Shown piece by piece: positions 1 to 9,958 of a stretch of 64,000 bases of DNA (position 1 is the stretch's first letter; each line of letters opens with the position of its first letter). Under the pieces are notes generated by a model, which was not told the origin of the DNA, did no database searches, and was given only the letters and a program-made list of their open reading frames with translations. Location: NCBI RefSeq assembly GCF_001639065.2, contig NZ_LQXO02000026.1:83699-147698 (forward strand), given 5' to 3'. A program made the position numbers and the translations under genes. Origin of the DNA: Vibrio barjaei. GTDB lineage: Bacteria; Pseudomonadota; Gammaproteobacteria; Enterobacterales; Vibrionaceae.

Positions 1-1
1 G

Positions 2-625
2 GGACGCCCAAATATCGCACTACTTGGTGAAGATACCATTTTAACGCCATTTGAAATGATGGGTGATGCCATGTATATCAGGCCGTTAGTGGTGGGTGTA
101 CTTGTTCTGGTATCGGCATGGTTTGTTGTTCGCCTCCTTAACAGTGACTTCGGTTTGGGGCTACGAGCGACTGGCGTCAATGCACGTATGGTTAAAGCTC
201 AAGGTGCAAGCACTTCTTTTTATACCTATTTTTGTCTCGCTTTATCTAATGGTTTTGTGGGTTTTGCGGGTGCGCTGTTCGCTCAAACCAATAGCTTTGC
301 GGATGTGACTTCTGGTGTGGGTACGATAGTGGTTGGTCTTGCCGCTGTTATTCTAGGTCAGACGTTGATTCCGGGTAAAAAGATTTGGGTAGCGGTCACT
401 GCTGTGATTGTCGGTTCCGTTTTGTATCGTCTAGCTGTGGCGTTCGCATTAAGTTCTGGCATGTTTGGACTGCAAGCATCGGATCTTAACTTAGTGACGG
501 CGGTCTTGGTTGCAATCGCACTGATTGCTCCGAAACTAAAAGGAAACCTCAAAGCAAAAAAGGGCGTTAAGCCTGTAAAGAGTCAAGCAGTATCTAATTC
601 AGGCAAAGCGGGGAAAGTAGCATGA
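2..625 (+). CDS. ABC transporter permease, C-terminal part (5' end outside window)
   Basis: The frame is open from base 2, so this is the 3' part of a permease whose start lies left of the window; the first internal ATG (56) is not the true start. The visible ~207 residues hold several hydrophobic segments, a conserved-looking GLRATGVNARMVKAQG loop and a basic C-terminal tail rich in Lys. This pattern fits the inner-membrane permease of the substrate-binding/permease/ATPase importers of the COG4120/COG1101/COG2984 type (TrpXYZ-like, substrate unsure). Its stop overlaps the ATPase start by 4 bases (ATGA), so the two are translationally coupled. The substrate cannot be told from sequence. Confidence 0.85.
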   Translation, partial: GRPNIALLGEDTILTPFEMMGDAMYIRPLVVGVLVLVSAWFVVRLLNSDFGLGLRATGVNARMVKAQGASTSFYTYFCLALSNGFVGFAGALFAQTNSFADVTSGVGTIVVGLAAVILGQTLIPGKKIWVAVTAVIVGSVLYRLAVAFALSSGMFGLQASDLNLVTAVLVAIALIAPKLKGNLKAKKGVKPVKSQAVSNSGKAGKVA

Positions 626-1416
626 TTCGTTTGGAAGATATTCAAGTTACCTTCAACCCAGGTACCATCCTAGAAAACCAAGCACTAAAAGGCGTCAATC
701 TAGAGGTTCCAGAGCATCAGTTTCTAACGGTGATTGGTTCAAACGGAGCGGGTAAATCTACGTTACTTGGCGCTGTTACTGGTGAAACACCTATGATTGG
801 CGGTCGAGTGCTCATTGACGAAATGGACGTGACCAGACAAACGGTAGATCAGCGAGCAAACCAATGCGCTCGTGTATTCCAAGACCCCTTGGCCGGGACG
901 TGTGGTGACCTTTCTATTGAAGAAAACATGGCCCTAGCATACATGCGTGGTAAAAAACGTGGTTGGAGTTTGTCGTTATCGTCAAAGCGTCGCAAGCTAT
1001 TTCAAGAGCGCATTAGTATTCTTGGTTTAGGTCTTGAAGACCGATTGAGTGACAATATTGGGTTACTTTCTGGCGGTCAGCGCCAAGCGGTAAGTCTGGT
1101 GATGGCAACGCTGTCGGATAGTAAGCTGTTACTGCTTGACGAGCATACAGCGGCACTTGACCCGCGTATGGCTGCTTTTGTTATCGACTTAACTAAAAAG
1201 GTGATCAAGGAATTTAACCTAACGGTTATGATGGTAACGCACTCGATGAAAGATGCGCTGGCCTGCGGTGATCGAACCGTAATGCTACACCAAGGTGAAA
1301 TCGTCTTAGACGTAGAAGGGGAACAGCGCGCTAATATGCAAGTTCCAGATCTATTAGAAATGTTCTCAAAAGTTCGTGGTGAAGAGCTGGCAGATGACAG
1401 TTTGCTATTGAGTTAA
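622..1416 (+). CDS. ABC transporter ATP-binding protein
   Basis: 264-residue cytoplasmic ATPase that powers the permease encoded just upstream. Walker A (GSNGAGKST, about residues 39-47), signature LSGGQ (about 149-153) and Walker B followed by DEHTAALDP (about 174-183) are intact. The H-loop is in VTHSMKDAL. The signature context LSGGQRQAVSLVMAT fits the COG1101 branch, usually paired with a COG4120 permease and a COG2984 lipoprotein-like binding protein. The start overlaps the permease stop. The gene is last in its operon; an intrinsic terminator follows at 1482-1512. Confidence 0.9.
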   Translation: MIRLEDIQVTFNPGTILENQALKGVNLEVPEHQFLTVIGSNGAGKSTLLGAVTGETPMIGGRVLIDEMDVTRQTVDQRANQCARVFQDPLAGTCGDLSIEENMALAYMRGKKRGWSLSLSSKRRKLFQERISILGLGLEDRLSDNIGLLSGGQRQAVSLVMATLSDSKLLLLDEHTAALDPRMAAFVIDLTKKVIKEFNLTVMMVTHSMKDALACGDRTVMLHQGEIVLDVEGEQRANMQVPDLLEMFSKVRGEELADDSLLLS

Positions 1417-1481
1417 CAGTCTATTTTAAACATCAATAGTCGAGCTGTTTCTAAGCCTCAGCGCTACGCCTACAGACTGTG

Positions 1482-1512
1482 ATCCCTCTTCAATTTGAAG
1501 GGGGATTTTTTA
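1482..1512 (+). terminator. Intrinsic terminator after ABC importer operon
   Basis: Stem TCCCTCTTCAA / TTGAAGGGGGA followed by TTTTT. It separates the ABC operon from the following glucosidase gene. Confidence 0.85.
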
Positions 1513-1570
1513 TTGCAGTTATTCAACTAAGATAACGTAACCTTGTTCCCTCTATTTAAGAAGAATAACA

Positions 1571-3403
1571 ATGACACAGCCTTTTTTATTTCATCCACAG
1601 ACTCATGATGGGGTGGTGCGCGTCGAAGATAAGCTAACCATTACTTTGTTTGCTGAAGCAAAAGATTATGAGTCGGTCAGTCTTCGTCATGAGCCTGACA
1701 ATGAAGAGTACATAGTCCCTATGTCTAAAGTGGGCACGAAAGGACGACTTGATATTTGGCAGGCGACGCTTCCTCTTAGCGAAGATAAAGATGTCACTTA
1801 CTACGTGTTTAAAGCTCTGACGCAAAAAGAGCAGTATTGGTTAGATGCACGAGGTGTTCAAAAACGTATGCCGGGGCGAGAGTACCATTTTAAGTACAAT
1901 CGCTGTCATCAGCCACCTAGTTGGGTAGCCGAACAAGTTTTCTACCAAATCTTCCCTGAACGTTTTTGCAACGGTGACCCAGACTTAGCGGTGGAAACGG
2001 GTGAGTATCAATACCCTGCTCGGAATAGACAGTCTGTGAAAAAACAGTGGGGAGAGGGTGTTGGTACTCATGGCGATACTGGTGCGGTAGAGTTTTTCGG
2101 TGGTGACCTTGCGGGCATCGAAAGTAAACTCGATTATCTTCAAGATTTAGGTATCACTACGCTTTATCTGAATCCTATATTCACTTCATACTCTAACCAT
2201 AAATACGATACGGTTGATTACTACTCTATTGATCCAAAATTTGGCACTAATGAACAATTTGCCCGATTGACGGATAAGATTCATCAACGGGGCTTGAAAG
2301 TGGTGTTAGATGCGGTACTCAATCACACATCTATCTCTCATTCATGGTTCGATATTCTTGGTCATGGTAATGGGGCTTATACATCGCAAGACAGTCCGTA
2401 TCGTGATTACTACTTTTTTGAAGGTAATTCAGATAAGTACGTTGGCTGGAAAGGGATTGACACATTACCAGTATTGAATTTCCACAGCCAAGAAGTACGC
2501 AATCAGATTTATCTGGATGATAGCTCAGTCATCAAGCATTGGCTCAAGCCTCCTTACAATATCGATGGCTGGCGTTTTGATGTGATTCATATGTTAGGTG
2601 AAGGAGAGGGAGCAACTAATAATGCGCACTATGTGAAAGCATTCCGTGATTCGATGAAGTCGGTGAACCCAGATTCTTATATGCTCGGAGAGCATTTCTT
2701 CGAGGCGACTCAGTGGTTACAGGGTGATCAAGAAGATGGAGCGATGAACTATTATGGATTTGCGCATCCCGTTAGAGCTTTGCTAGCAAGCAAGGACATC
2801 CAATTTGATCCAATAAACATTGACTGTCATGACTTTCTTGAATGGCTTCAGGAAGCGAGTGCAAAGGTACCATGGAGTAATCAGCTGTCACAACTCAACC
2901 AGTTAGATAGCCATGATACTGAACGCTTTATTACAACACTTAGTGGCGACAAAGCGAAGTTTACCATCGCAAACCAAATGTTGATGTCTTATGTGGGAAC
3001 GCCGTGTTTGTATTACGGTGCCGAGATTGCTTTAGAGGGCTCTCATGACCCAGACAACCGTCGCTGTTTCCCTTGGGAGCAGGTTGAGCACAGCGAATGG
3101 CTACCGTACTTTAAAAAGATGATTGCCGTTCGTCGGAGCTCGAAAGCACTGCAAAAAGGTAGCTTTATGCCTTTGTATGTTGATGAAGCCTGTTTAGTGT
3201 TTGCTCGCCAACTAGATAGTGAGGTGGTGCTAAGTGGCTTCAATCTAGGAAAACAGTCTAACCAAGTAGAATTGCCCGTATGGAAGCTGGGGATTGAACA
3301 GGGAACGTTTCGTTGTCCAATTACCGAGAAGATGAGCTCTGCTAACAAAGGAATGCTCACCGTCTCGATAGAAGGCGAACATTCACTGCTACTAACCCAT
3401 TAG
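1571..3403 (+). CDS. malZ: MalZ-type maltodextrin glucosidase (GH13)
   Basis: 610 residues, close to E. coli MalZ (605). It has a beta-rich N-terminal domain (about 1-115), then the GH13 barrel beginning near WVAEQVFYQIFPERF. Catalytic residues are visible: the nucleophile Asp in DGWRFDVIHML, the acid Glu in MLGEHFFE, and the third Asp in LDSHDTERF. The family removes glucose from the reducing end of maltodextrins in the cytoplasm; neopullulanase/cyclomaltodextrinase activity in the same subfamily cannot be excluded. No signal peptide. The gene stands alone, outside any mal operon in view, and its 3' end faces dusC with only 10 bases between. Confidence 0.82.
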   Translation: MTQPFLFHPQTHDGVVRVEDKLTITLFAEAKDYESVSLRHEPDNEEYIVPMSKVGTKGRLDIWQATLPLSEDKDVTYYVFKALTQKEQYWLDARGVQKRMPGREYHFKYNRCHQPPSWVAEQVFYQIFPERFCNGDPDLAVETGEYQYPARNRQSVKKQWGEGVGTHGDTGAVEFFGGDLAGIESKLDYLQDLGITTLYLNPIFTSYSNHKYDTVDYYSIDPKFGTNEQFARLTDKIHQRGLKVVLDAVLNHTSISHSWFDILGHGNGAYTSQDSPYRDYYFFEGNSDKYVGWKGIDTLPVLNFHSQEVRNQIYLDDSSVIKHWLKPPYNIDGWRFDVIHMLGEGEGATNNAHYVKAFRDSMKSVNPDSYMLGEHFFEATQWLQGDQEDGAMNYYGFAHPVRALLASKDIQFDPINIDCHDFLEWLQEASAKVPWSNQLSQLNQLDSHDTERFITTLSGDKAKFTIANQMLMSYVGTPCLYYGAEIALEGSHDPDNRRCFPWEQVEHSEWLPYFKKMIAVRRSSKALQKGSFMPLYVDEACLVFARQLDSEVVLSGFNLGKQSNQVELPVWKLGIEQGTFRCPITEKMSSANKGMLTVSIEGEHSLLLTH

Positions 3404-3413
3404 CCTGAGTAAA

Positions 3414-4388
3414 CTACTGTGGCAATGTCTCAAGTACATTGTCACGGTAGTTCTGTATATGCTCAACGATAGGTGCAGCCTTATTGAAAATGCGGATCTC
3501 TCGGAACAACTCGTTCGCTTGAGGATATTGCTGACGAAGATATGAGAACCATTGTTTTACTCGGTTAGGGTAGTAAAGCCCTTTGTCGCCTTTGATTTCA
3601 TAGGTCGAGTAGACCAGCAACAAATCAACCACGTCCTGCCATGGCATCACGGTGTGGTTATGTTTCACTACATTGCCGAGGTTAGGGACATTAAACGCGC
3701 CACGGCACACCATGAGTGAATCGATACCGGTGGTTTCTATACAGCGTTGACCATCTTCGAAGTTCCAAATTTCACCATTGGCAATGAGGGGAACTGACGT
3801 TTTCTTACGGATCTCATTGATATATTCCCACTTGATCTCGCTTGCTTTATAGCCACCAGTTTTGGTTCTAGCATGAACGGTTAACTCGTTGGCTCCAGCT
3901 TGCTCAATCGCATCGACAATCTCAAAGCAATCATCCGGGTTTTCCCATCCTAGGCGGATTTTCGCTGTCACCGGAATATTTAGGTCAACGGCTTCACGAC
4001 ACGCTTTAACGACGTTATGAATAAGCTCGGGGTGTTGCAGTAGGGCAGCTCCACCTTTGCTTTTGTTAACAAGCTTTGCTGGGCAGCCGAAATTAAGATC
4101 GATACCTTTAGCGCCAAGGCTTGCCGCTCTTACAGCATTTTCTGCCATCCAGCGAGGGTCTTGACCCAGTAATTGAATATGAACGGGTGTACCGGACTTG
4201 GTCATCGAGCCTTGCGCTAGCTCAGGGCACAGTCGGTGGAATACGTGATCGGGTAGGGTTTGGTCAACTACACGAACAAACTCAGTCACACAGAGATCGT
4301 AATCGTTGATCTCTGTAAGAATCTCTCGCATTAGATGATCTAAAACGCCCTCCATTGGGCCCAAAACAACACGCATACCAGTTCTCAC
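3414..4388 (-). CDS. dusC: tRNA-dihydrouridine(16) synthase DusC
   Basis: 324-residue flavoenzyme that reduces uridine to dihydrouridine in tRNA using NADPH. The N-terminal LGPMEGVLDHLMR, the DLNFGCPAK motif with catalytic Cys102, and KIRLGW and VHARTKTGGY further on mark the Dus TIM barrel. PMEGV rather than PMAGV is typical of the DusC branch, which modifies U16. The C-terminal helical domain includes KQWFSYLRQQYP. Transcribed divergently from the YecA-like gene, with a 111-base shared upstream region. Confidence 0.9.
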   Translation of the reverse strand: MRTGMRVVLGPMEGVLDHLMREILTEINDYDLCVTEFVRVVDQTLPDHVFHRLCPELAQGSMTKSGTPVHIQLLGQDPRWMAENAVRAASLGAKGIDLNFGCPAKLVNKSKGGAALLQHPELIHNVVKACREAVDLNIPVTAKIRLGWENPDDCFEIVDAIEQAGANELTVHARTKTGGYKASEIKWEYINEIRKKTSVPLIANGEIWNFEDGQRCIETTGIDSLMVCRGAFNVPNLGNVVKHNHTVMPWQDVVDLLLVYSTYEIKGDKGLYYPNRVKQWFSYLRQQYPQANELFREIRIFNKAAPIVEHIQNYRDNVLETLPQ

Positions 4389-4499
4389 TATACTCAGGGA
4401 GCGAGGATTCTACCTGTTATAGGGTAAAGAATCGACCATTGAGTTCAGCGACGTAGCCAAATATACTTGCTGCAAATTTTTAAGATAAAAGATCAACGT

Positions 4500-5102
4500 A
4501 TGAAATTCATCGAGCTACCTGCTGATTGGACAGGTGAGTCTAGTGCATTTATTGAAGGTGCAATCTTGGCGGCAAACTTTGCTGTTGAACCATTAAAGCC
4601 GGAAAGCTGGTTAGCTAATGTAGTCGGCGACTATTCGGCTGAGCAAGAAGCATGGATTGTAGAACATCTAAATGCTCAATACGCCCAATTGAAGACGGCT
4701 CAATACCATCTTACGGATTTTATTGGCAGTAATACTGAACAGTTAGCAGACGTAGCCGAAGGGTTTATGACTGTGTGGCCTACTGTTGAACAGCAATGGA
4801 TTAACAAGCAGTTTGCAGATGGCACGCAGCGCATGCTTCAAGCGCTGCTGACTACGTTTATGCTGGCTATTGATGAAGAGCAGACGCATAACGAAATGCG
4901 TCAAGCAGGGTACGAACAGCTACCACAACTAACGGAATTTCTACCACAGTTAGATGCGATGATACACGAAGTAGGTATGGCGGCTGATGAAATGATGATT
5001 GGACATCAATCTCAAACCGTTAACCCGTTTAAAGACGTGGGCCGTAATGACACTTGTCCTTGTGGTAGCGGCAAAAAGTTCAAGAAGTGCTGTGGTCAGT
5101 AA
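4500..5102 (+). CDS. YecA/UPF0149 family protein with C-terminal SEC-C motif
   Basis: 200 residues from ATG 4500. A TTG 33 bases upstream would extend the frame, but [10 protein letters not shown] is the natural family start. The body is a helical UPF0149-type domain. The C-terminus [19 protein letters not shown] is a SEC-C zinc motif, as in SecA and YecA, where it binds metal and contacts ribosomes or SecA. Function here is inferred from that motif only. It is followed by a bidirectional terminator at 5121-5151 shared with dsbB. Confidence 0.85.
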   Translation: MKFIELPADWTGESSAFIEGAILAANFAVEPLKPESWLANVVGDYSAEQEAWIVEHLNAQYAQLKTAQYHLTDFIGSNTEQLADVAEGFMTVWPTVEQQWINKQFADGTQRMLQALLTTFMLAIDEEQTHNEMRQAGYEQLPQLTEFLPQLDAMIHEVGMAADEMMIGHQSQTVNPFKDVGRNDTCPCGSGKKFKKCCGQ

Positions 5103-5120
5103 TCTCTGACAACCATATAA

Positions 5121-5151
5121 AAACAAAGCCTCCAATTTGGAGGCTTTGTTT
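5121..5151. terminator. Bidirectional terminator between YecA-like gene and dsbB
   Basis: AAACAAAGCCTCCAA / TTGGAGGCTTTGTTT is a perfect stem with A and T tracts on both sides, placed between convergent genes. Confidence 0.9.
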
Positions 5152-5174
5152 TATCAATCAGTTACCGAAAATCG

Positions 5175-5717
5175 TTACTGAAAACCACGTGCTCTGGAGC
5201 CAGACAGTTTTGCGCTTTGAGAGATAATGATAACAGCCAGCGCGACTAAGTTACCCGCGAAGATAATCACCAGCCATTGCGGCATTGATAGTGTTAGGAA
5301 CTGCCAAACGACTTTAGAGCAGTCACCGTAGGCTTCAAATAACCAAGGAGCCCATTGATTTAAAGGTGCCCAATCTGGGAAGGTGACGAACAAATCACAG
5401 GTCTTGAATGGTGATGGATTGAACTGATAGTCCACGTGTTCAAGCGCCAATGTTAATCCTTTGATTGCCGAAGCGCCCCAAGCGCCAAATCCAATCCAAC
5501 GCATTACTGTATTTTTGGGATTGATCATACCGATCAGCGCAGCACCAGTAATACCAAACATGGCAACCCGTTCATAAATACACATCACGCATGGGCCAAG
5601 CTGCATAACATGTTGGAAGAATAAGGCACAAAGCTCGAAGAAAATAGTGCAGATAAAAAGCAGGCCCCAAGACAAGCGAGTTTTGGAAAATGCTTTGATG
5701 TTGGAAAGAACCGTCAC
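5175..5717 (-). CDS. dsbB: Disulfide bond formation protein DsbB
   Basis: 180-residue inner-membrane quinone reductase that reoxidises DsbA. Four transmembrane segments are visible. The first periplasmic loop carries the CVMC pair (Cys43, Cys46; CVLC in E. coli) and the second loop Cys107 and Cys133. These are the four cysteines of the family. It lies downstream of nhaB in the same orientation, a neighbourhood also seen around fadR in enterobacteria, but a terminator at 5737-5767 lies between the two genes, so it probably has its own promoter as well. Confidence 0.93.
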   Translation of the reverse strand: MTVLSNIKAFSKTRLSWGLLFICTIFFELCALFFQHVMQLGPCVMCIYERVAMFGITGAALIGMINPKNTVMRWIGFGAWGASAIKGLTLALEHVDYQFNPSPFKTCDLFVTFPDWAPLNQWAPWLFEAYGDCSKVVWQFLTLSMPQWLVIIFAGNLVALAVIIISQSAKLSGSRARGFQ

Positions 5718-5736
5718 GAATACGTCCTTGTTGAAA

Positions 5737-5767
5737 TAAAAAAGCTCTGAATACTCAGAGCTTTTTA
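5737..5767 (-). terminator. Terminator between nhaB and dsbB
   Basis: AAAAGCTCTGA ATA CTCAGAGCTTTTT: a GC-containing stem with T/A tracts on both sides, just after the nhaB stop. Confidence 0.8.
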
Positions 5768-5797
5768 ACGCGGATTAGTTTCACAATCAACTAAAAA

Positions 5798-7390
5798 TTA
5801 GTGCCCAGATGAGACACTCGCCTCAATTACTTTGCCTGTGGCTTCGGTAATCCAGCCTAGATCATAGAATATCGCTGTCATAGGCTCTAAGAGGTAAGCA
5901 ATACCAAATAAGCCGACCAAAGCGAGAACGATAGTGTATGGCAGGGCCATGACTACCATCTTGCCATAAGATAAACGGATTAGTGGTGCTAAAGCAGACG
6001 TAAGCAGGAATAAGAAGGCTGCTTGTCCGTTCGGTGTTGCTACTGATGGTAGGTTAGTACCTGTGTTGATAGCGACGGCCAATAAGTCAAACTGTGCACG
6101 GTCAATGACACCCTCGACCAATGCTGTTTTCACTTCGTTAATATATACCGTACCAACGAAGACATTATCAGATACCATCGACAACAGACCGTTCGCAACA
6201 TAGAACAGCGCTAACTGAGTACCCTTGTCTTCGATATGCAGCACGGCATCAATGATTGGCTTGAACAGCCCTTGGTCAATAATCACAGCAACAATTGAGA
6301 AGAACACTGCAAGTAGTGCTGTGAATGGTAGTGCTTCTTCGAACGCTTTACCCATTGAGTGCTCTTCAATAACACCGGTAAAAGACGTTGCAAGAATAAT
6401 CACAGACAGGCCAATTAAGCCAACAGCGGCTAAGTGCATTGCAAGAGCAACAATCAACCAAATTGCTATAGCACCTTGAATCCAAAGCTTGGCAACATCT
6501 TGTTTAGTACGTGTTTTACGTTCTTCGCGGTCGAAATCAACAAGGATTTGACGAACGTTGTCTGGTAGCTTGGCGCCATAGCCAAATACCTTGAATTTCT
6601 CAACAAGTGCACAAGTAATAAGGCCACAAACGAATACTGGCGCAGTAACTGGCAGCATTCGCATGATGAACTCACCGAACAGCCATCCTGCTTGATCGGC
6701 AATAATCAGGTTCTGTGGCTCACCAACCATGGTCATTACGCCACCCAGTGCGGTACCAACACCAGCGTGCATAAGTAGCGAGCGTAAGAACGCGCGGTAA
6801 TCTTCTAAGTCATCACGAGTTAGTTCAGATAAGTGTTCATCTTGAGTATGGTCATGAGAAGAACTGCTAGGTTGACCAGACGCGACTTTGTGATAAATCG
6901 AGTAGAAACCTACAGCCACGCTGATAACAACAGCGATAACGGTCAGAGCATCTAGGAACGCAGACAGAAAAGCGGCTGCGAAACAGAATGCGAGAGACAA
7001 CATTGTTTTAGAGCGGATACCGAGAAGTATTTTGGTAAAAATGAACAGCAAAAGCTGCTTCATAAAGTAAATACCGGCAACCATAAACACTAGAAGTAAT
7101 AGAACTTCAATGTTGTTGACGATTTCATGCTTCACCATACCCGGGCTGGTCATCCCAATTGCAACCGCTTCGATTGCAAGTAGACCACCAGGCTGTAATG
7201 GGTAGCATTTTAGCGCCATAGCAAGCGTGAAAATGAACTCAATGACCAACAGCCAACCAGCGGTAAACGGGTCAATGAAGAAGAAAACGATAGGGTTGAT
7301 AATTAGGAAAGCGATGATCGCTACTTTATACCAATCGGGAGCCTTACCAAGAAAGTTCTTGATAAAAGCATTTCCTAAAGACATCGGCAT
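5798..7390 (-). CDS. nhaB: Na+/H+ antiporter NhaB
   Basis: 530 residues with about a dozen hydrophobic segments, starting [22 protein letters not shown], which is typical of NhaB. A hydrophilic loop rich in His, Ser and Asp (about residues 172-192, including [15 protein letters not shown]) is followed by conserved [21 protein letters not shown]. It exports sodium in exchange for protons at the inner membrane and fits a marine lifestyle. It is divergent from fadR across a 672-base gap and followed by dsbB. Confidence 0.93.
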   Translation of the reverse strand: MPMSLGNAFIKNFLGKAPDWYKVAIIAFLIINPIVFFFIDPFTAGWLLVIEFIFTLAMALKCYPLQPGGLLAIEAVAIGMTSPGMVKHEIVNNIEVLLLLVFMVAGIYFMKQLLLFIFTKILLGIRSKTMLSLAFCFAAAFLSAFLDALTVIAVVISVAVGFYSIYHKVASGQPSSSSHDHTQDEHLSELTRDDLEDYRAFLRSLLMHAGVGTALGGVMTMVGEPQNLIIADQAGWLFGEFIMRMLPVTAPVFVCGLITCALVEKFKVFGYGAKLPDNVRQILVDFDREERKTRTKQDVAKLWIQGAIAIWLIVALAMHLAAVGLIGLSVIILATSFTGVIEEHSMGKAFEEALPFTALLAVFFSIVAVIIDQGLFKPIIDAVLHIEDKGTQLALFYVANGLLSMVSDNVFVGTVYINEVKTALVEGVIDRAQFDLLAVAINTGTNLPSVATPNGQAAFLFLLTSALAPLIRLSYGKMVVMALPYTIVLALVGLFGIAYLLEPMTAIFYDLGWITEATGKVIEASVSSGH

Positions 7391-8062
7391 AGTAATACTC
7401 TTATGTTGTTATTAATCGACAAATGCAAGGGTACGAGAGTATTTGAGAGGGCTTCCAAAATATCTAACTTAAAAAACTTAGTAAACGAACAATGCTTACA
7501 TGGAGTGGAGACCATTGTTCACTTGCCAAGTCCCTCAGTTGCTAAGCACTCCTTGCTTCGCCCGAAACTCTACTCTTCGGTAAGATATAGTCAACAAAAA
7601 TTACAAATTCAGATTGGTAAATTTCTACTTTTTGTTAAAAACGCGATCTATGTGTAATAAGCAAAACATAGACCTATACAATAGTTGCGTTTTTAGCCTC
7701 TAGGTGGCTGACCACCTAAAACATGACTCATGGATAATATTCGAAACATAGTCTTCAAAAAAGTATGTTTTTTAGCGTGATTTGCGCCTAATACTCGATA
7801 TAAACGTATTGATTAGTTTTGGCTATGTTAGGTTGAATAACCATAATCTATAAGGGGTTTGAGGTTAATAGAACATTAATAAATATGTAATACTTATGCC
7901 TCGTACCTATAAATGGTTATGCTGAGAAAATTGTTAAAATGGAGCATTTGCTCTATTTTGGTATTGTTACAGATATAAGTAGTGTAGGTTTACCAAATTC
8001 TCGAAGTAGTGGTATGATGAGTTCTATACACGAATAAATAAAATGATTGGATACACCCCATA
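7391..8062. other. 672-base nhaB/fadR divergent region
   Basis: AT-rich region with no convincing gene; an 84-codon open frame on the + strand at 7403-7657 has no family resemblance. It must hold the promoters of nhaB and fadR. Near nhaB, two crossing stems (7488-7494 with 7513-7519, and 7502-7507 with 7547-7552) could form a pseudoknot in the nhaB leader RNA. The half nearest fadR is plain AT-rich sequence in which I see nothing further. Confidence 0.6.
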
Positions 8063-8902
8063 ATGGTAATTAAGGCGAAGAGCCCAGCAGGGTTCGCTGA
8101 AAAGTATATTATTGAGAGCATCTGGAATGGCCGTTTTCCTCCTGGTTCCATTCTTCCAGCTGAGCGAGAGCTATCTGAACTAATTGGGGTAACAAGAACC
8201 ACGCTTCGAGAAGTGCTACAGCGCCTAGCAAGGGATGGTTGGTTGACAATCCAACATGGCAAGCCAACAAAAGTGAATCAATTTATGGAGACGTCTGGTC
8301 TTCATATCCTAGATACGCTGATGACACTTGATGCAGATAACGCGACTTCTATCGTAGAAGATTTGTTAGCAGCGAGAACGAACATCAGTCCAATCTTCAT
8401 GCGCTATGCGTTTAAAGCTAATAAAGAGAATTCTGAGCGCACGATTGAAGGTGTGATTGATTCTTGTGAGAGTCTGTTGAAAGCGGAGTCGTGGGACGAG
8501 TTTGTTGCTTCTTCCCCATACGCTGACAAGATCAAACAGAACGTAAAAGATGAAGGTGAGAAAGATGAAGCTAAGCGCCAAGCCATGCTGGTAGCTCGCA
8601 CTTTCAACTTTTATGATTACATGCTTTTCCAACGCCTCGCGTTCCATTCTGGGAACCAGATCTATGGTTTGATCTTTAACGGTCTTAAGAAGCTTTATGA
8701 TCGTGTAGGTAGCTACTACTTCTCGAATCCAGAAGCACGTGCGTTGGCTCTGAACTTCTATAAAGAGCTTTTAGATGTTTGCCAAACGGGTAATAGAGAC
8801 AAATTACCATTGGTTATTCGTCACTATGGTATTGAGAGTAGTCAGATTTGGAATCAGATGAAGACCACTCTTCCGACTGATTTTACCGAAGACGACAGTT
8901 AA
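8063..8902 (+). CDS. fadR: Fatty acid metabolism regulator FadR (long Vibrio form)
   Basis: 279-residue GntR-family regulator that represses fatty-acid degradation and activates unsaturated fatty-acid synthesis genes; long-chain acyl-CoA releases it from DNA. The winged helix occupies about residues 1-75 ([29 protein letters not shown]) and the acyl-CoA domain follows. E. coli FadR has 239 residues. The extra ~40 residues around [19 protein letters not shown] match the insertion known from Vibrio FadR, which adds a second ligand site. A likely FadR operator lies before fadH at 22959-22975 in this window. Terminator at 8907-8934. Confidence 0.95.
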   Translation: MVIKAKSPAGFAEKYIIESIWNGRFPPGSILPAERELSELIGVTRTTLREVLQRLARDGWLTIQHGKPTKVNQFMETSGLHILDTLMTLDADNATSIVEDLLAARTNISPIFMRYAFKANKENSERTIEGVIDSCESLLKAESWDEFVASSPYADKIKQNVKDEGEKDEAKRQAMLVARTFNFYDYMLFQRLAFHSGNQIYGLIFNGLKKLYDRVGSYYFSNPEARALALNFYKELLDVCQTGNRDKLPLVIRHYGIESSQIWNQMKTTLPTDFTEDDS

Positions 8903-8906
8903 AAAT

Positions 8907-8934
8907 GAAAAGGCCACAATCGTGGCCTTTTTTG
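8907..8934. terminator. Terminator after fadR
   Basis: AAAGGCCAC AATC GTGGCCTTT followed by TTTTTG, between convergent genes. Confidence 0.88.
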
Positions 8935-8951
8935 TGAGTGCAAGTCTGGCT

Positions 8952-9758
8952 TCAGACGATGACCGAATTTGGTATAGGCTGGTATAGTTCTTCTGCTAGC
9001 TCTTTAATGATGCCATCGTAGTTGGTGAATATCAGTTCAGAGAGCTCCGACGTGAGCTGATACATAAATTCTTTATCGAGCTCGGCTTTGGGATGGTCAA
9101 TCAACGCCTCTATTTTGCCTATAGCAGTGCTGTACATAGGAGAGGGAATAGACATCGGACCTACTAAGCTAAGTTGGTTAACCTTGCGATGGATTTGGTT
9201 GCAGTAATGCAAGGCGCGTTGTTTGCCGAGCTCAGAATCAATACTTTCAATGCAAAGTCTTAACTGAGTTAAGCAGTCAAGTGAGTCAATAACACTCTGC
9301 CACAGAGTACGATACTCTTGTTCTAAGTCCTCTCTTTCCACAGCCATCAACCAAGCGACTAGAATGTCATCGATCAGCAGTAATGTCTGGCGGATGAGCT
9401 TACCATGCACAATTTGGTTTTTGTTGACGCTATGTTTCTTCCAAGAACGACTTAACAGCTTAATATTGCTGTGCAGCACACGGTACATAGGTTTGTTGTC
9501 GAAGTGAGCAATGTCAGTCAATTCAAGACAGCACTCTTCCATAGCAACTTCAATTTTCTCCAGCTGCTTATTTTTCTTTTGCTCAAACATTAATGTGTAG
9601 TGAGTAGCGGTGCGGTGCTGTCTGACTAATGTGACTAACTCACGCAGATGAACGATGAGTTGATATTTACGCTCAGTTTTTGCTTCGGTGACTTTGGCAT
9701 ATCGATAGATAGCTGCAAGAATAGCTAAAGATAGAAGTAGAGACAGTAATACAAACAT
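8952..9758 (-). CDS. Membrane-anchored protein of unknown function
   Basis: 268 residues; not recognised. One N-terminal transmembrane helix (about residues 2-20, LLSLLLSLAILAAIYRYAK) is followed by a long, mostly helical, charged cytoplasmic region with scattered Cys (a CC pair in MEECCLELTD) and a late stretch ELDKEFMYQLTSELSELIF. There is a very strong ribosome binding site (AAGGAGGTCGTT before the ATG). It stands alone, with fadR converging on one side and the metG terminator on the other. No enzymatic motif seen. It may be a Vibrionaceae-specific signalling or envelope accessory protein; this is only a guess. Confidence 0.75.
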   Translation of the reverse strand: MFVLLSLLLSLAILAAIYRYAKVTEAKTERKYQLIVHLRELVTLVRQHRTATHYTLMFEQKKNKQLEKIEVAMEECCLELTDIAHFDNKPMYRVLHSNIKLLSRSWKKHSVNKNQIVHGKLIRQTLLLIDDILVAWLMAVEREDLEQEYRTLWQSVIDSLDCLTQLRLCIESIDSELGKQRALHYCNQIHRKVNQLSLVGPMSIPSPMYSTAIGKIEALIDHPKAELDKEFMYQLTSELSELIFTNYDGIIKELAEELYQPIPNSVIV

Positions 9759-9913
9759 AACGACCTCCTTTGTCGAACAATATCTACTGTCTATGTCTCA
9801 GCAAGCTCAATGCCAATTAATTATCTAAATAAAAACAATGAGTTAGATATTATTCAATCAATAGGAGTGCGACTAATTGGTGCAGATGCACATTTTGTGT
9901 GAATTACGTCACA

Positions 9914-9943
9914 AAAAAAGCCAGCACGAAGGCTGGCTTTTAG
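9914..9943 (-). terminator. Terminator after metG
   Basis: AAAAGCCAGC ACGAAG GCTGGCTTTT stem. Read on the minus strand it is followed by a T run, directly after the metG stop. Confidence 0.85.
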
Positions 9944-9958
9944 TAATAAAAGAGAAGG

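Noticed and set aside
7403..7657. 84-codon frame upstream of nhaB
   Set aside because: Codes for no recognisable sequence, lies in the nhaB leader on the opposite strand and shows no clear ribosome binding site.
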